Source: Roseateles sp.
GTDB lineage: Bacteria; Pseudomonadota; Gammaproteobacteria; Burkholderiales; Burkholderiaceae_C
Direction: 5' to 3'
Length of the DNA stretch: 50,176 nucleotides
Assembly: GCA_016790285.1 (NCBI GenBank)
Contig: JAEUPJ010000026.1
Location: forward strand, 1 to 50,176
The translations under genes and the position numbers were made by a program. Each line of letters starts with the position of its first letter. The first letter of the stretch is position 1. The notes under the pieces are model-generated. The model worked only from the letters and a program-made list of their open reading frames with translations, did no database searches and was not told where the DNA came from. This document shows, one piece after another, positions 27,394-35,039 of the stretch.

Positions 27394-30021
27394 ATGAACC
27401 CACGCACCCGGGCGCCGCTGCATGCTGCCGCCACCACCTCCCGCTTCGCCCTGCGCCTGACCGCCGCTGCCGCACTCGCCACGCTGGCGTCGGCCGCGCT
27501 GGCCCAGCAGTCCGCCCCCGGCACGCAGCTCGAGACGGTCGTCGTGACCGGTGCGCGCGCCTCCGCCGAGACCGCGCAGGCCATCAAGAAGAACGCCGAC
27601 CAGGTGGTCGACTCCATCGTCGCGGAGGACATCGGCAAGTTCCCGGACAAGAACGTGGCCGAGCTGCTGGGCCGCGTGACAGGGGTGCAGATCCAGCGCG
27701 GCAACGGCGAGGCGGGCACGGTCATCGTGCGGGGCCTGGGCGGCATCGTGACGTTGCTCAATGGTCGCGAGTTCTTCTCGGATGCCGGCCGCAGCCTGTA
27801 TCTCGCCGACGTGCCGGCCACCATGCTCAAGCGCATCGACGTCTACAAGACGCAGGAAGCCACGCTGCCCGAAGGCGGCACGGCCGGCGTCATCGACGTG
27901 CGCACCAACCGCCCGTTCGACTTCAAGAACGCACAGTTCGTCGTCAACGGCCGCATGGAGCACCGTGACAAGGCCGACGTCAACAACCCCGACCTCTCCG
28001 GCATGGTTTCCAACCGCTGGAAGACGGACCTGGGCGAGGTGGGCGCGCTGTTCGGCCTGTCCTACCAGCGCGGCAAGTACCACGACGAACGCGCCTGGGT
28101 GGGCGACCCGCTGACCTTCACGAACGCGGGCCGCAGCATCGTCGGCTCCGACGCCGTGGGCCGCGTGCTGGACCTGGGCGATCGCAAGCGCCTGGCCGGC
28201 AACTTCGCGCTGCAGTGGAAGCCCAGCGCGGACAAGGAGGTCTACCTGGAAGGCTTTGGCACCAGCATCGACCACCGCTACCAGCAGTCCTTCCTGGTGG
28301 CCGGCGCGCCCGTGTTCGAGCCGAACTCGGTGGTGACGGTCAAACCCGGCACGAACTTCCTGGACACGGTGACCAACACCAACTACGTGGGCTGGGGCTT
28401 CACCTCCACGCAGGCCAAGCGCGACCAGGTCACCAACGCCCAGGTCGCCCTGGGCGCCAACTGGGACGTGACCGACCGACTGCGCCTGTCCACCGAGCTG
28501 GCCCGCACCAACAGCCAGATCGATTGGGTCAACCGCATCCTGGACAGCGGCTACACGCCCACGAGCACCATCGCCAAGGTGCAGGACGGCGGCGGCTTCA
28601 TCGACTACCCCACGCTGGACCTGACCAACAAGGCCAACTTCCGCATCAACGGCGGCGTGGACGTGCGCGGTGAGCGCGAGGGCCACAGCACCGACTGGCG
28701 CGGCGACGCCACCTACGACATCGGCGACGGCTTCTTCCGCGAGGTCACGGGCGGCGTGCGCCTGGCCAAGCGCTCGGCCATGTCCATCAACACGAACATG
28801 CCCTGGCAGACGGGTTTCTCCGCCGTGGGTCGCTCGGCCGCTGATGCCAGCGTGGCCGACATCTTCTCGGTGTCGCCCGCGACCTGGGGCGACTACGGCG
28901 TCAAGCAGTACGTCTACGCTGACCGCGACTGGCTGCTGAACAACGGCGAGGCTTTCCGCAAGCTGCTGACCAACGGCAACGGCGCGCTCACCGCCTACGA
29001 CCCGATGACGCTGTTCGACGACACGGAGACGACCAAGGCCGTCTACGGCCGCCTGAAGTTCGGCTTCGACGCCGCGGGCGTGCCGGTCAGCGGCGTGTTC
29101 GGCCTGCGCGTGGTGCAGACCGACCAGGCGCTGATGGGCAACTCGCGCAATGCCGCCACGGGCGTCATCACGCCGGTCAACAAGGACACCTCGCGCACCG
29201 ACGTGTTGCCGATGCTGTCGCTGAAGGCCGAGTTCACGCCCAAGCTGTTCGGCCGCCTGGTCACCGGCAAGACGCTGGAGCGCCCGGGCTTCAACGCCTA
29301 CAACCCGGGCCAGACCATCACCCCGCCCGGCGGCGGCGTCACGTTCGGCACCATCTTCGGCGGCAACCCGGACCTGAAGCCGACCGAGTCGACCAACGTG
29401 GACGCGGCGCTGGAGTACTACTTCTCGCGCACTGGCTCGCTGACCGGCACGGTGTTCGAGCACAAGTTCAAGAACCGCGTGTTCGACCAGACCGTCTCGA
29501 CGACGATCAATGGCGTCAAGTACAACGTGACGCAGCCGATCAACGTCAGCAAGGCCAAGCTGCACGGCTACGAGCTGAGCTACCGCCAGTTCTACGACTT
29601 CCTGCCGGGCTGGCTGGGCGGCTTCGGTCTGGAGGCCAACTACACCTACATGACCGGCAAGCAGACCGACCCGAACACGGGCGCGGAAGGCCCCTTCCTC
29701 GGCCAGTCCAAGTCGGCCTACAACCTCGTGGCGCTGTATGAGCAGGGCCCGGTCTACGGTCGCTTGGCCTACAACTGGCGCGCCAAGTTCCTGGCCGAGA
29801 AGCCCTACCGCTCCACCGGCCGCGAGCTGTGGGTCGCCCCGCTGCGCACGCTGGACGCCTCCTTCGGCTACAGCATCAGCAAGCAGCTCACCGTGTCGGT
29901 GGACGTCACCAACCTGCTCAACCAGGCCTACCACGACTACTTCGACCAGACCCCGGCCCTGGTGCGCGACGTGCGCTACTACGACCGCACGGTGGGGGTG
30001 TCGGTGCGCTGGAAGATGTAA
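27394..30021 (+). CDS. TonB-dependent outer-membrane receptor, likely for arabino-oligosaccharides
   Basis: An 875-residue outer-membrane transporter. The ATG at 27394 gives a signal peptide ending near LASAALAQ (residue 38) and has CCGGAGA upstream. The TonB box-like stretch ETVVVTGAR follows at once. The plug domain (about 60-170) contains FPDKNVAELLGRVTGVQIQR and VIVRGLGGIVTLLNGREFF, the TIGR01782-type pattern found in many carbohydrate receptors of Proteobacteria. The rest is the 22-strand barrel, ending SVRWKM. Family knowledge: such receptors take up plant oligosaccharides using TonB energy. The following arabinan-degrading genes on the same strand suggest arabino-oligosaccharides as ligand. 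No SusD-like partner is present. Confidence 0.9.
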   Translation: MNPRTRAPLHAAATTSRFALRLTAAAALATLASAALAQQSAPGTQLETVVVTGARASAETAQAIKKNADQVVDSIVAEDIGKFPDKNVAELLGRVTGVQIQRGNGEAGTVIVRGLGGIVTLLNGREFFSDAGRSLYLADVPATMLKRIDVYKTQEATLPEGGTAGVIDVRTNRPFDFKNAQFVVNGRMEHRDKADVNNPDLSGMVSNRWKTDLGEVGALFGLSYQRGKYHDERAWVGDPLTFTNAGRSIVGSDAVGRVLDLGDRKRLAGNFALQWKPSADKEVYLEGFGTSIDHRYQQSFLVAGAPVFEPNSVVTVKPGTNFLDTVTNTNYVGWGFTSTQAKRDQVTNAQVALGANWDVTDRLRLSTELARTNSQIDWVNRILDSGYTPTSTIAKVQDGGGFIDYPTLDLTNKANFRINGGVDVRGEREGHSTDWRGDATYDIGDGFFREVTGGVRLAKRSAMSINTNMPWQTGFSAVGRSAADASVADIFSVSPATWGDYGVKQYVYADRDWLLNNGEAFRKLLTNGNGALTAYDPMTLFDDTETTKAVYGRLKFGFDAAGVPVSGVFGLRVVQTDQALMGNSRNAATGVITPVNKDTSRTDVLPMLSLKAEFTPKLFGRLVTGKTLERPGFNAYNPGQTITPPGGGVTFGTIFGGNPDLKPTESTNVDAALEYYFSRTGSLTGTVFEHKFKNRVFDQTVSTTINGVKYNVTQPINVSKAKLHGYELSYRQFYDFLPGWLGGFGLEANYTYMTGKQTDPNTGAEGPFLGQSKSAYNLVALYEQGPVYGRLAYNWRAKFLAEKPYRSTGRELWVAPLRTLDASFGYSISKQLTVSVDVTNLLNQAYHDYFDQTPALVRDVRYYDRTVGVSVRWKM

Positions 30022-30062
30022 GTCTGCAAGACCTTGCCAAGAGCGGGTGGGCGCCAGGCTGC

Positions 30063-30138
30063 GCCTGCCCGCCATTGCTTCGTGTCCCCCGGGCCGCTGC
30101 GCGTCCCTCCTCCTCTACCTTCGCAATGGCGGGCAGGC
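30063..30138 (-). repeat. Core-and-stem hairpin, copy 1 (reverse)
   Basis: Arms GCCTGCCCGCCATTGC (30063-30078) and its exact complement (30123-30138) enclose a 44-nt core. Read on the minus strand the core contains GAGGAGGAGG, a small hairpin CGC-GCA-GCG, and CGGGGGACA. The core is the same length as, and closely similar to, the core of copy 2, but the stem sequence is unrelated. It lies 41 bp after the receptor stop and could act as a transcript-end structure. The 55-nt spacer to copy 2 contains the further small dyad CTGGCT/AGCCAG. Confidence 0.85.
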
Positions 30139-30257
30139 ACATCCTGGCTTGTCCACCAGGGGCTTTCTAGCCAGCAAACCGATGCACCGAGAAGCAGGAG
30201 GGCGGGGAGGCCTGATGCGCAAGTGAAGGAGGAGGGCCGCGTAGCGGACCGGGGGAC
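30084..30257. repeat. 174-bp element with ~45-bp terminal inverted repeats
   Basis: The span from GTCCCCCGG at 30084 to CCGGGGGAC at 30257 reads as one unit with imperfect terminal inverted repeats of about 40-45 bp and a unique centre. A second unit of the same plan and nearly the same length (173 bp) occupies 50004-50176. The paired inverted layout recalls REPIN/BIME doublets or MITEs. No flanking direct repeat is visible; instead each end lies inside a longer hairpin (see 30063-30138 and 30194-30287). Confidence 0.75.
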
Positions 30258-30287
30258 ATGGAGCATCAGGCCTCCCCGCCCTCCTGC
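30194..30287 (+). repeat. Core-and-stem hairpin, copy 2 (forward)
   Basis: A perfect 25-bp stem: arm 30194-30218 (begins GCAGGAGGGCG, ends CCTGATGC) pairs with 30263-30287. The loop 30219-30262 is 44 nt and holds AAGGAGGAGG, the mini-hairpin CCGC-GTA-GCGG and CCGGGGGACATGGA. Its right arm ends 19 bp before the start of the following GH43 gene, so the structure would sit in that gene's leader. The AAGGAGGAGG is a perfect Shine-Dalgarno sequence, but no frame convincingly uses it. Confidence 0.88.
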
Positions 30288-30306
30288 GCCCAACCCACCC
30301 GCACCC

Positions 30307-31260
30307 ATGTCCGACCTGCTCCAGCCCCTGATCCCCCAGCGCGCCGACCCCCACATCAGCCGCCAGCCTGGCGGCCCTTACCTCTTCACCGCCTCGGTCC
30401 CCGAATACGACCGCATCGAGCTGCGCCGCGCCGACACCCTCGAAGGCCTGGCCACGGCCCCCGCCTTCGTCGCCTGGCGCAAGCCCGACACCGGCCCGGC
30501 GTCCGAGCTGGTCTGGGCGCCCGAGCTGCACTTCAACGAGGGCGCCTGGTACCTCTACTTCGCCGCCGCCCCCACCCGTGCGCTCGACGGCCTGGGCATG
30601 TTCCAGCACCGCATGTACGCGCTGCGCAACACGGCCGCGGACCCGTTGACGGACAGCTGGGAGTTCCTCGGCCCCGTCGACACCGGCCTGGACAGCTTCT
30701 GCCTGGACGCCACCACCTTCACCCACCGCGGCCAGCTCTACTACCTCTGGGCGCAGAAGGACCCGGCCATCCCCGGCAACTCCAACCTCTACCTGGCGCC
30801 CATGGCCACACCCTGGCAGCTGGCCGGCGCGCCCGTGCTGCTCAGCCGCCCGGAGTTCGACTGGGAATGCCGGGGCTTCCTCGTCAACGAGGGCCCGTCG
30901 GTGCTGCAGCGCCATGGGCGCGTCTTCATCAGCTACTCCGCCAGCGCCACCGACGAGAACTACGCCATGGGGCTGCTGTGGGCCGACGACGGCGCCGACC
31001 TGCTCGACCCGGCCGCCTGGCACAAGTCGCCCGACCCCGTCATGCGCAGCTGCGCCGAAGACCGCGTCTTCGGCCCCGGGCACAACAGCTTCACCACCGG
31101 CGCGACCGAGGACGAGGTGCTGCTGGTCTACCACGCCCGCACCTACACCGAGATCGTCGGCGACCCGCTGTGGAACCCCGACCGCCACACCTTCGTGAAG
31201 CCGCTGCGCTGGTCCGCCGACGGCATGCCGCTGTTCGGGCGGCCCTCCCGGCGCGATTGA
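30307..31260 (+). CDS. GH43 exo-alpha-L-arabinofuranosidase, probably cytoplasmic
   Basis: A 317-residue five-bladed beta-propeller of glycoside hydrolase family 43, closest in appearance to subfamily 26 (exo-alpha-1,5-L-arabinofuranosidases). Visible catalytic candidates are D14 (base, in QRADPHIS), D134 (pKa modulator, in SFCLDATTF) and E195 (acid, in LVNEGPSV). The ATG at 30307 begins MSDLLQPLIPQ, which is neither a signal peptide nor a lipoprotein signal. An earlier in-frame extension would run through the repeat. It would act on short arabino-oligosaccharides inside the cell, in contrast to the exported GH43s at 36585 and 48536. It lies directly downstream of hairpin copy 2. Confidence 0.85.
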   Translation: MSDLLQPLIPQRADPHISRQPGGPYLFTASVPEYDRIELRRADTLEGLATAPAFVAWRKPDTGPASELVWAPELHFNEGAWYLYFAAAPTRALDGLGMFQHRMYALRNTAADPLTDSWEFLGPVDTGLDSFCLDATTFTHRGQLYYLWAQKDPAIPGNSNLYLAPMATPWQLAGAPVLLSRPEFDWECRGFLVNEGPSVLQRHGRVFISYSASATDENYAMGLLWADDGADLLDPAAWHKSPDPVMRSCAEDRVFGPGHNSFTTGATEDEVLLVYHARTYTEIVGDPLWNPDRHTFVKPLRWSADGMPLFGRPSRRD

Positions 31261-31286
31261 TGTCAGTTTCAGTATCGGTACGCCGA

Positions 31287-31327
31287 GGAAATTGATTGGA
31301 TTGCAATTCCTGGCCTGCCTAGCATGG
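31287..31327 (+). promoter_or_regulatory. Candidate operator and promoter before the arabinonate dehydratase
   Basis: A local AT-rich patch in the 123-bp gap. GGAAATTGATTGGATTGCAA continues to AATTCC at 31310 and forms an imperfect dyad (GGAA at one end, TTCC at the other). TAGCATGG at 31320 matches the TAGCATG seen before the receptor gene. A repressor operator overlapping a promoter is plausible, but no known consensus is matched and no regulator gene is nearby. Confidence 0.25.
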
Positions 31328-31383
31328 GCTTGAACCGGCTGCCCGCGCGCGGCGCCGCCCAGAACGACAGCGAGACAACCCCC

Positions 31384-33138
31384 ATGACGACTGAGGACAA
31401 GAAGCGCAACGTCAAGCTGCGCTCGGCCGAATGGTTCGGCACCCAGGACAAGAACGGTTTCATGTACCGCTCCTGGATGAAGAACCAAGGCATCCCCGAC
31501 CATGAGTTCCAGGGCAAGCCCATCATCGGCATCTGCAACACCTGGAGCGAACTCACCCCCTGCAACGCCCACTTCCGCAAGCTCGCCGAGCACGTGAAGC
31601 GCGGCATCCTGGAGGCCGGCGGCTGGCCCGTCGAGTTCCCGGTGTTCTCCAACGGCGAGAGCAACCTGCGCCCCACCGCCATGCTCACGCGCAACCTGGC
31701 GAGCATGGACGTGGAAGAGAGCATCCGCGGCAACCCGATGGACGCCGTCGTGCTGCTGGTGGGCTGCGACAAGACCACGCCCGCGCTGCTGATGGGCGCG
31801 GCCAGCGTGGACGTGCCCGCCATCGTGGTCACGGGCGGGCCCATGCTCAACGGCAAGCTCAAGGGCAAGAACATCGGCTCGGGCACGGCGGTGTGGCAGC
31901 TGCACGAGCAGGTCAAGGCCGGCGAGATCAGCATGCACGACTTCATGGCCGCCGAGGCCGGCCATTCGCGCTCGGCGGGCACCTGCAACACCATGGGCAC
32001 GGCCAGCACCATGGCCTGCATCGCCGAGGCGCTGGGCACCTCGCTGCCGCACAACGCCGCCATCCCTGCCGTCGATGCGCGCCGTTATGTGCTGGCCCAC
32101 CTCTCCGGCATGCGCATCGTCGACATGGTGTGGGAGCAGCTCACGCTGTCCAAGGTGCTGACCAAGCAGGCCTTCGAGAACGCGATCCGCGTGAACGCGG
32201 CCATCGGCGGCTCCACCAACGCCGTCATCCACCTCAAGGCCATCGCCGGCCGCATCGGCGTGGACCTCGAACTCGAAGACTGGACCCGCATCGGCCGCGG
32301 CACGCCCACCCTCGTGGACCTGCTGCCCTCGGGCCGCTTCCTGATGGAGGAGTTCTATTACGCCGGTGGCCTGCCCGCCGTCATCCGCCGGCTGGGCGAA
32401 GCCGGCCGGCTGCCCAACCCCGACGCCCTCACCGTCAACGGCAAGAGCCTGTGGGCCAACTGCGTGGATGCACCCATCTACGACGACGAGGTCATCCGCC
32501 CGCTGGACAAGCCCCTCATCGAGGACGGCGGCATCTGCATCCTGCGCGGCAACCTTGCGCCGCGCGGCGCCGTGCTCAAGCCCTCGGCGGCCACGCCCGA
32601 GCTGATGAAGCACCGCGGCCGTGCCGTCGTCTTCGAGGACTTCGAGGACTACAAGGCCCGCATCGGCGACCCCGACCTGGACGTCGACGCCAGCTCCATC
32701 CTCGTCATGAAGAACTGCGGCCCCAAGGGCTACCCCGGCATGGCCGAGGTCGGCAACATGGGCCTGCCGCCCAAGCTGCTGGCCGCCGGCGTGAAGGACA
32801 TGGTGCGCATCTCCGACGCGCGCATGAGCGGCACCGCTTACGGCACCGTCGTGCTGCACGTGGCGCCCGAGGCGCGCGCGGGCGGGCCGCTGGCCATCGT
32901 GCGCGAGGGCGACTTCATCGAGCTCGACTGCGCCGCCGGCCGCCTGCACCTGGACGTGCCCGAGGCCGAGATCGCCCAGCGCCTGGCCGATTGGGCCGCG
33001 GCCCAGACCGTCGACCCGATGGACGCCAGCGGCTACCGCAACCTCTACGTGCAGCACGTGCTGCAGGCCGACGAGGGCTGCGACTTCGATTTCCTGCGCG
33101 GCAAGCGCGGCTCCGCCGTCCCGCGCCACTCCCACTGA
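31384..33138 (+). CDS. L-arabinonate dehydratase (IlvD/EDD family)
   Basis: A 584-residue cytoplasmic dehydratase that removes water from L-arabinonate to give 2-keto-3-deoxy-L-arabinonate. The ATG at 31384 (MTTEDKKRNVKLRSAEWFG) matches the N-terminus of sugar-acid dehydratases of this family; an upstream ATG at 31324 is less likely. Iron-sulfur cysteines are seen at C60 (SELTPCN), C128 (VGCDKTTP) and C201 (AGTCNTMG), at offsets matching the [2Fe-2S] L-arabinonate dehydratase of Rhizobium. A role in branched amino-acid synthesis (ilvD) is less likely because of this N-terminus and the sugar locus. With the aldehyde dehydrogenase that follows, it marks the non-phosphorylative arabinose route. 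A CACAGAG hairpin separates the two genes. Confidence 0.87.
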   Translation: MTTEDKKRNVKLRSAEWFGTQDKNGFMYRSWMKNQGIPDHEFQGKPIIGICNTWSELTPCNAHFRKLAEHVKRGILEAGGWPVEFPVFSNGESNLRPTAMLTRNLASMDVEESIRGNPMDAVVLLVGCDKTTPALLMGAASVDVPAIVVTGGPMLNGKLKGKNIGSGTAVWQLHEQVKAGEISMHDFMAAEAGHSRSAGTCNTMGTASTMACIAEALGTSLPHNAAIPAVDARRYVLAHLSGMRIVDMVWEQLTLSKVLTKQAFENAIRVNAAIGGSTNAVIHLKAIAGRIGVDLELEDWTRIGRGTPTLVDLLPSGRFLMEEFYYAGGLPAVIRRLGEAGRLPNPDALTVNGKSLWANCVDAPIYDDEVIRPLDKPLIEDGGICILRGNLAPRGAVLKPSAATPELMKHRGRAVVFEDFEDYKARIGDPDLDVDASSILVMKNCGPKGYPGMAEVGNMGLPPKLLAAGVKDMVRISDARMSGTAYGTVVLHVAPEARAGGPLAIVREGDFIELDCAAGRLHLDVPEAEIAQRLADWAAAQTVDPMDASGYRNLYVQHVLQADEGCDFDFLRGKRGSAVPRHSH

Positions 33139-33154
33139 AATGAAATCCAGACAA

Positions 33155-33224
33155 AGCCACAGAGGCGCGCAGACACAGAGAGGCCGTCATCCCTCGGCCT
33201 CTGTGTCTCTGTGCCTCTGTGGCT
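33155..33224. repeat. CACAGAG-type hairpin, copy A
   Basis: The arms AGCCACAGAGGCGCGCAGAC and onward (33155-33186) pair imperfectly with 33195-33224, which contains CTGTGTCTCTGTGCCTCTGT. The loop is 8 bases. It lies between the dehydratase stop and the aldehyde dehydrogenase start, ending 25 bp before the latter. Confidence 0.85.
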
Positions 33225-33249
33225 GTGTTCCATCGTCCCGAGAACAGAC

Positions 33250-34836
33250 ATGAGCAACAACATTCAAGGTCTCGCTCTGATTGGCGGTCAGCCCGTGCGC
33301 GGCAAGGGTGCTGTCTTCCAGGCCTTCGACCCGAGCAAGAACGAAGCCCTCGGGCCTGACTTCCACGCCGTCGATGCTGCGCAGGTGAACGAGGCCTGCG
33401 CGCTGGCCGGAGCCGCCTTCGACGCCTACCGCGCCACCGGCGACCACGAGCGCGCCGACTTCCTCGACCAGATCGCCGCGCAGATCCTGGCCCTGGGCGA
33501 CGACCTCATCGTGCGCGCCATGGCCGAGACCGGCCTGCCCCGCGCGCGACTCGAAGGCGAGCGCGGTCGCACCGTCAACCAGCTCAAGCTCTTCGCCGAG
33601 CTGCTGCGTGAAGGCAGCTGGCAGGACGCCCGCATCGACACCGCCCTGCCCACGCGCACGCCACCGCGGCCGGACCTGCGGCTGCGCTTCGTCGGCGTGG
33701 GCCCCGTGGCCGTGTTCGGCGCGAGCAACTTCCCGCTGGCCTTCTCGGTGGCCGGGGGCGACACCGCCGCGGCGCTCGCCGCCGGCTGCCCCGTCGTCGT
33801 GAAGGCGCACTCGGCCCACCCCGGCACGTCCGAACTCGTCGGTCGCGCGGTGGTCGAGGCCGTCAAGCTGAGCCAGCTGCCGGCTGGCGTCTTCGCGCTG
33901 CTGACCGGCAGTGGCCACGGCATCGGCGACACCCTCGTGCGCCACCCGGCCATCCAGGCCGTGGGCTTCACCGGCTCGCGCAGCGGGGGCCTGGCGCTGA
34001 TGGCCGCCGCCGCCGCGCGCCCGCAGCCGATTCCTGTCTACGCCGAGATGAGCAGCATCAACCCGGTCGTCCTGCTGCCCGGCGCGCTCAAGGCCCGCGG
34101 TGCCGAGATCGCCAGCGGCTTCGCCGCCTCGCTGACGATGGGTGTCGGCCAGTTCTGCACCAACCCCGGCCTCGTGCTCGGCATCGGCGGCGCCGACTTC
34201 GACCGCTTCGCCGCCGCCGCCGCCGAGGCCCTGCAGCCCCTGCCCGCCGGCACCATGCTCACGCCCGGCATCGCCAGCGCCTACCAGCGCGGCGAGGACG
34301 CGCTCGCCGGCCAGGCCCAGGTCACGACGCTGCTGCGCGGCGCTTCCGCCGGCTGCCAGGGCGCGCCGGCCCTGTTCAAGACGACCGGCGCGGCCTTCCT
34401 GGCCAACCATGCGATGTCGGCCGAGATCTTCGGCCCCGCCTCGCTGTTGGTGGCCTGCCGCGACGCCGACGAGCTGCTCGCCGTCATCGAGGGCCTGGAA
34501 GGCCAGCTCACCGCCACGCTGCAGCTGCAGGACGACGACGAGGCCGACCTCGCCGCCGCCCGCCACCTGCTGCCCGCGCTGGAGCGCAAAGTCGGCCGCA
34601 TCCTGGCCAACGGCTTCCCGACGGGCGTAGAAGTGTCCACCGCCATGGTCCACGGCGGCCCCTTCCCGGCCACCAGCGATGGCCGCAGCAGCTCGGTCGG
34701 CACGGCGGCCATCCAGCGCTTCCTGCGCCCGGTCTGCTACCAGAACCTGCCGCGCGCGCTGCTGCCCGCCGTGCTGCGCGAACCCAACGAGCGCGGCGTC
34801 TGGCGGCGACGCGACGGGGTGTTGACCCGGAATTGA
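33250..34836 (+). CDS. Alpha-ketoglutaric semialdehyde (2,5-dioxovalerate) dehydrogenase
   Basis: A 528-residue NAD(P)-dependent aldehyde dehydrogenase. The nucleophile is C303 (VGQFCTNPG), the general base E266 (VYAEMSSINPV), and the nucleotide loop is GFTGSRSGG. The sequence FGASNFPLAFSVAGGDTAAALAAGCPVV is characteristic of the 2,5-dioxovalerate dehydrogenase branch. It would oxidise alpha-ketoglutaric semialdehyde to 2-oxoglutarate, the last step of non-phosphorylative pentose oxidation, feeding the citric acid cycle. Placement right after the arabinonate dehydratase supports this. Several related branches exist (fatty aldehyde, galactarate pathways), so the exact substrate is inferred from context. 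Start ATG 33250 is the first good start after the hairpin. Confidence 0.88.
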   Translation: MSNNIQGLALIGGQPVRGKGAVFQAFDPSKNEALGPDFHAVDAAQVNEACALAGAAFDAYRATGDHERADFLDQIAAQILALGDDLIVRAMAETGLPRARLEGERGRTVNQLKLFAELLREGSWQDARIDTALPTRTPPRPDLRLRFVGVGPVAVFGASNFPLAFSVAGGDTAAALAAGCPVVVKAHSAHPGTSELVGRAVVEAVKLSQLPAGVFALLTGSGHGIGDTLVRHPAIQAVGFTGSRSGGLALMAAAAARPQPIPVYAEMSSINPVVLLPGALKARGAEIASGFAASLTMGVGQFCTNPGLVLGIGGADFDRFAAAAAEALQPLPAGTMLTPGIASAYQRGEDALAGQAQVTTLLRGASAGCQGAPALFKTTGAAFLANHAMSAEIFGPASLLVACRDADELLAVIEGLEGQLTATLQLQDDDEADLAAARHLLPALERKVGRILANGFPTGVEVSTAMVHGGPFPATSDGRSSSVGTAAIQRFLRPVCYQNLPRALLPAVLREPNERGVWRRRDGVLTRN

Positions 34837-34857
34837 TTACGTCCACGGCTGGCGGAA

Positions 34858-34983
34858 CACAGCCACAGAGGCACAGAGACACAGAGAGGCTCAGAAGAAT
34901 CCAAGACGAAATCCAGACATAGACAGGTATCGAGCCGGCGACGAGACCCGGCGCCTCTGTGTCTCTGTGCCTCTGTGGCTGTG
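34858..34983. repeat. CACAGAG-type hairpin, copy B
   Basis: Arm CACAGCCACAGAGGCACAGA onward (34858-34886) is perfectly complementary to 34955-34983, a 29-bp stem. Unlike copies A and C the loop is long (about 68 bases). It fills most of the 203-bp gap between the aldehyde dehydrogenase and the GH51 gene, whose leader follows with GACAGGAGAC as ribosome site. Confidence 0.9.
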
Positions 34984-35039
34984 CTTCATGCACGGCGGCC
35001 GGCACGCCCCAGATCACGACTAGACAGGAGACAAACGAC

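Noticed and set aside
26884-30075. Leftward 1063-codon frame opposite the TonB-dependent receptor
   Set aside because: The receptor has signal peptide, plug and barrel motifs; the antisense frame has none and runs into the POT gene out of frame.
30219-30287. Integron attC site
   Set aside because: attC sites conserve the outer ends and vary in the middle. Here the middle is conserved and the arms vary, and no integron integrase is in the window.
30194-30306. Riboswitch-like leader for the GH43 gene
   Set aside because: No known riboswitch consensus is matched, and the same structure occurs at the window ends without that gene.
30115-33135. Leftward 1006-codon frame across the GH43 and dehydratase genes
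   Set aside because: It spans two real genes and a repeat without any recognisable domain, so it is an antisense artefact of GC bias.
31384-33138. ilvD (dihydroxy-acid dehydratase)
   Set aside because: The N-terminus, the cysteine spacing and the neighbours fit the sugar-acid dehydratase branch, and no branched-chain amino-acid gene is nearby.
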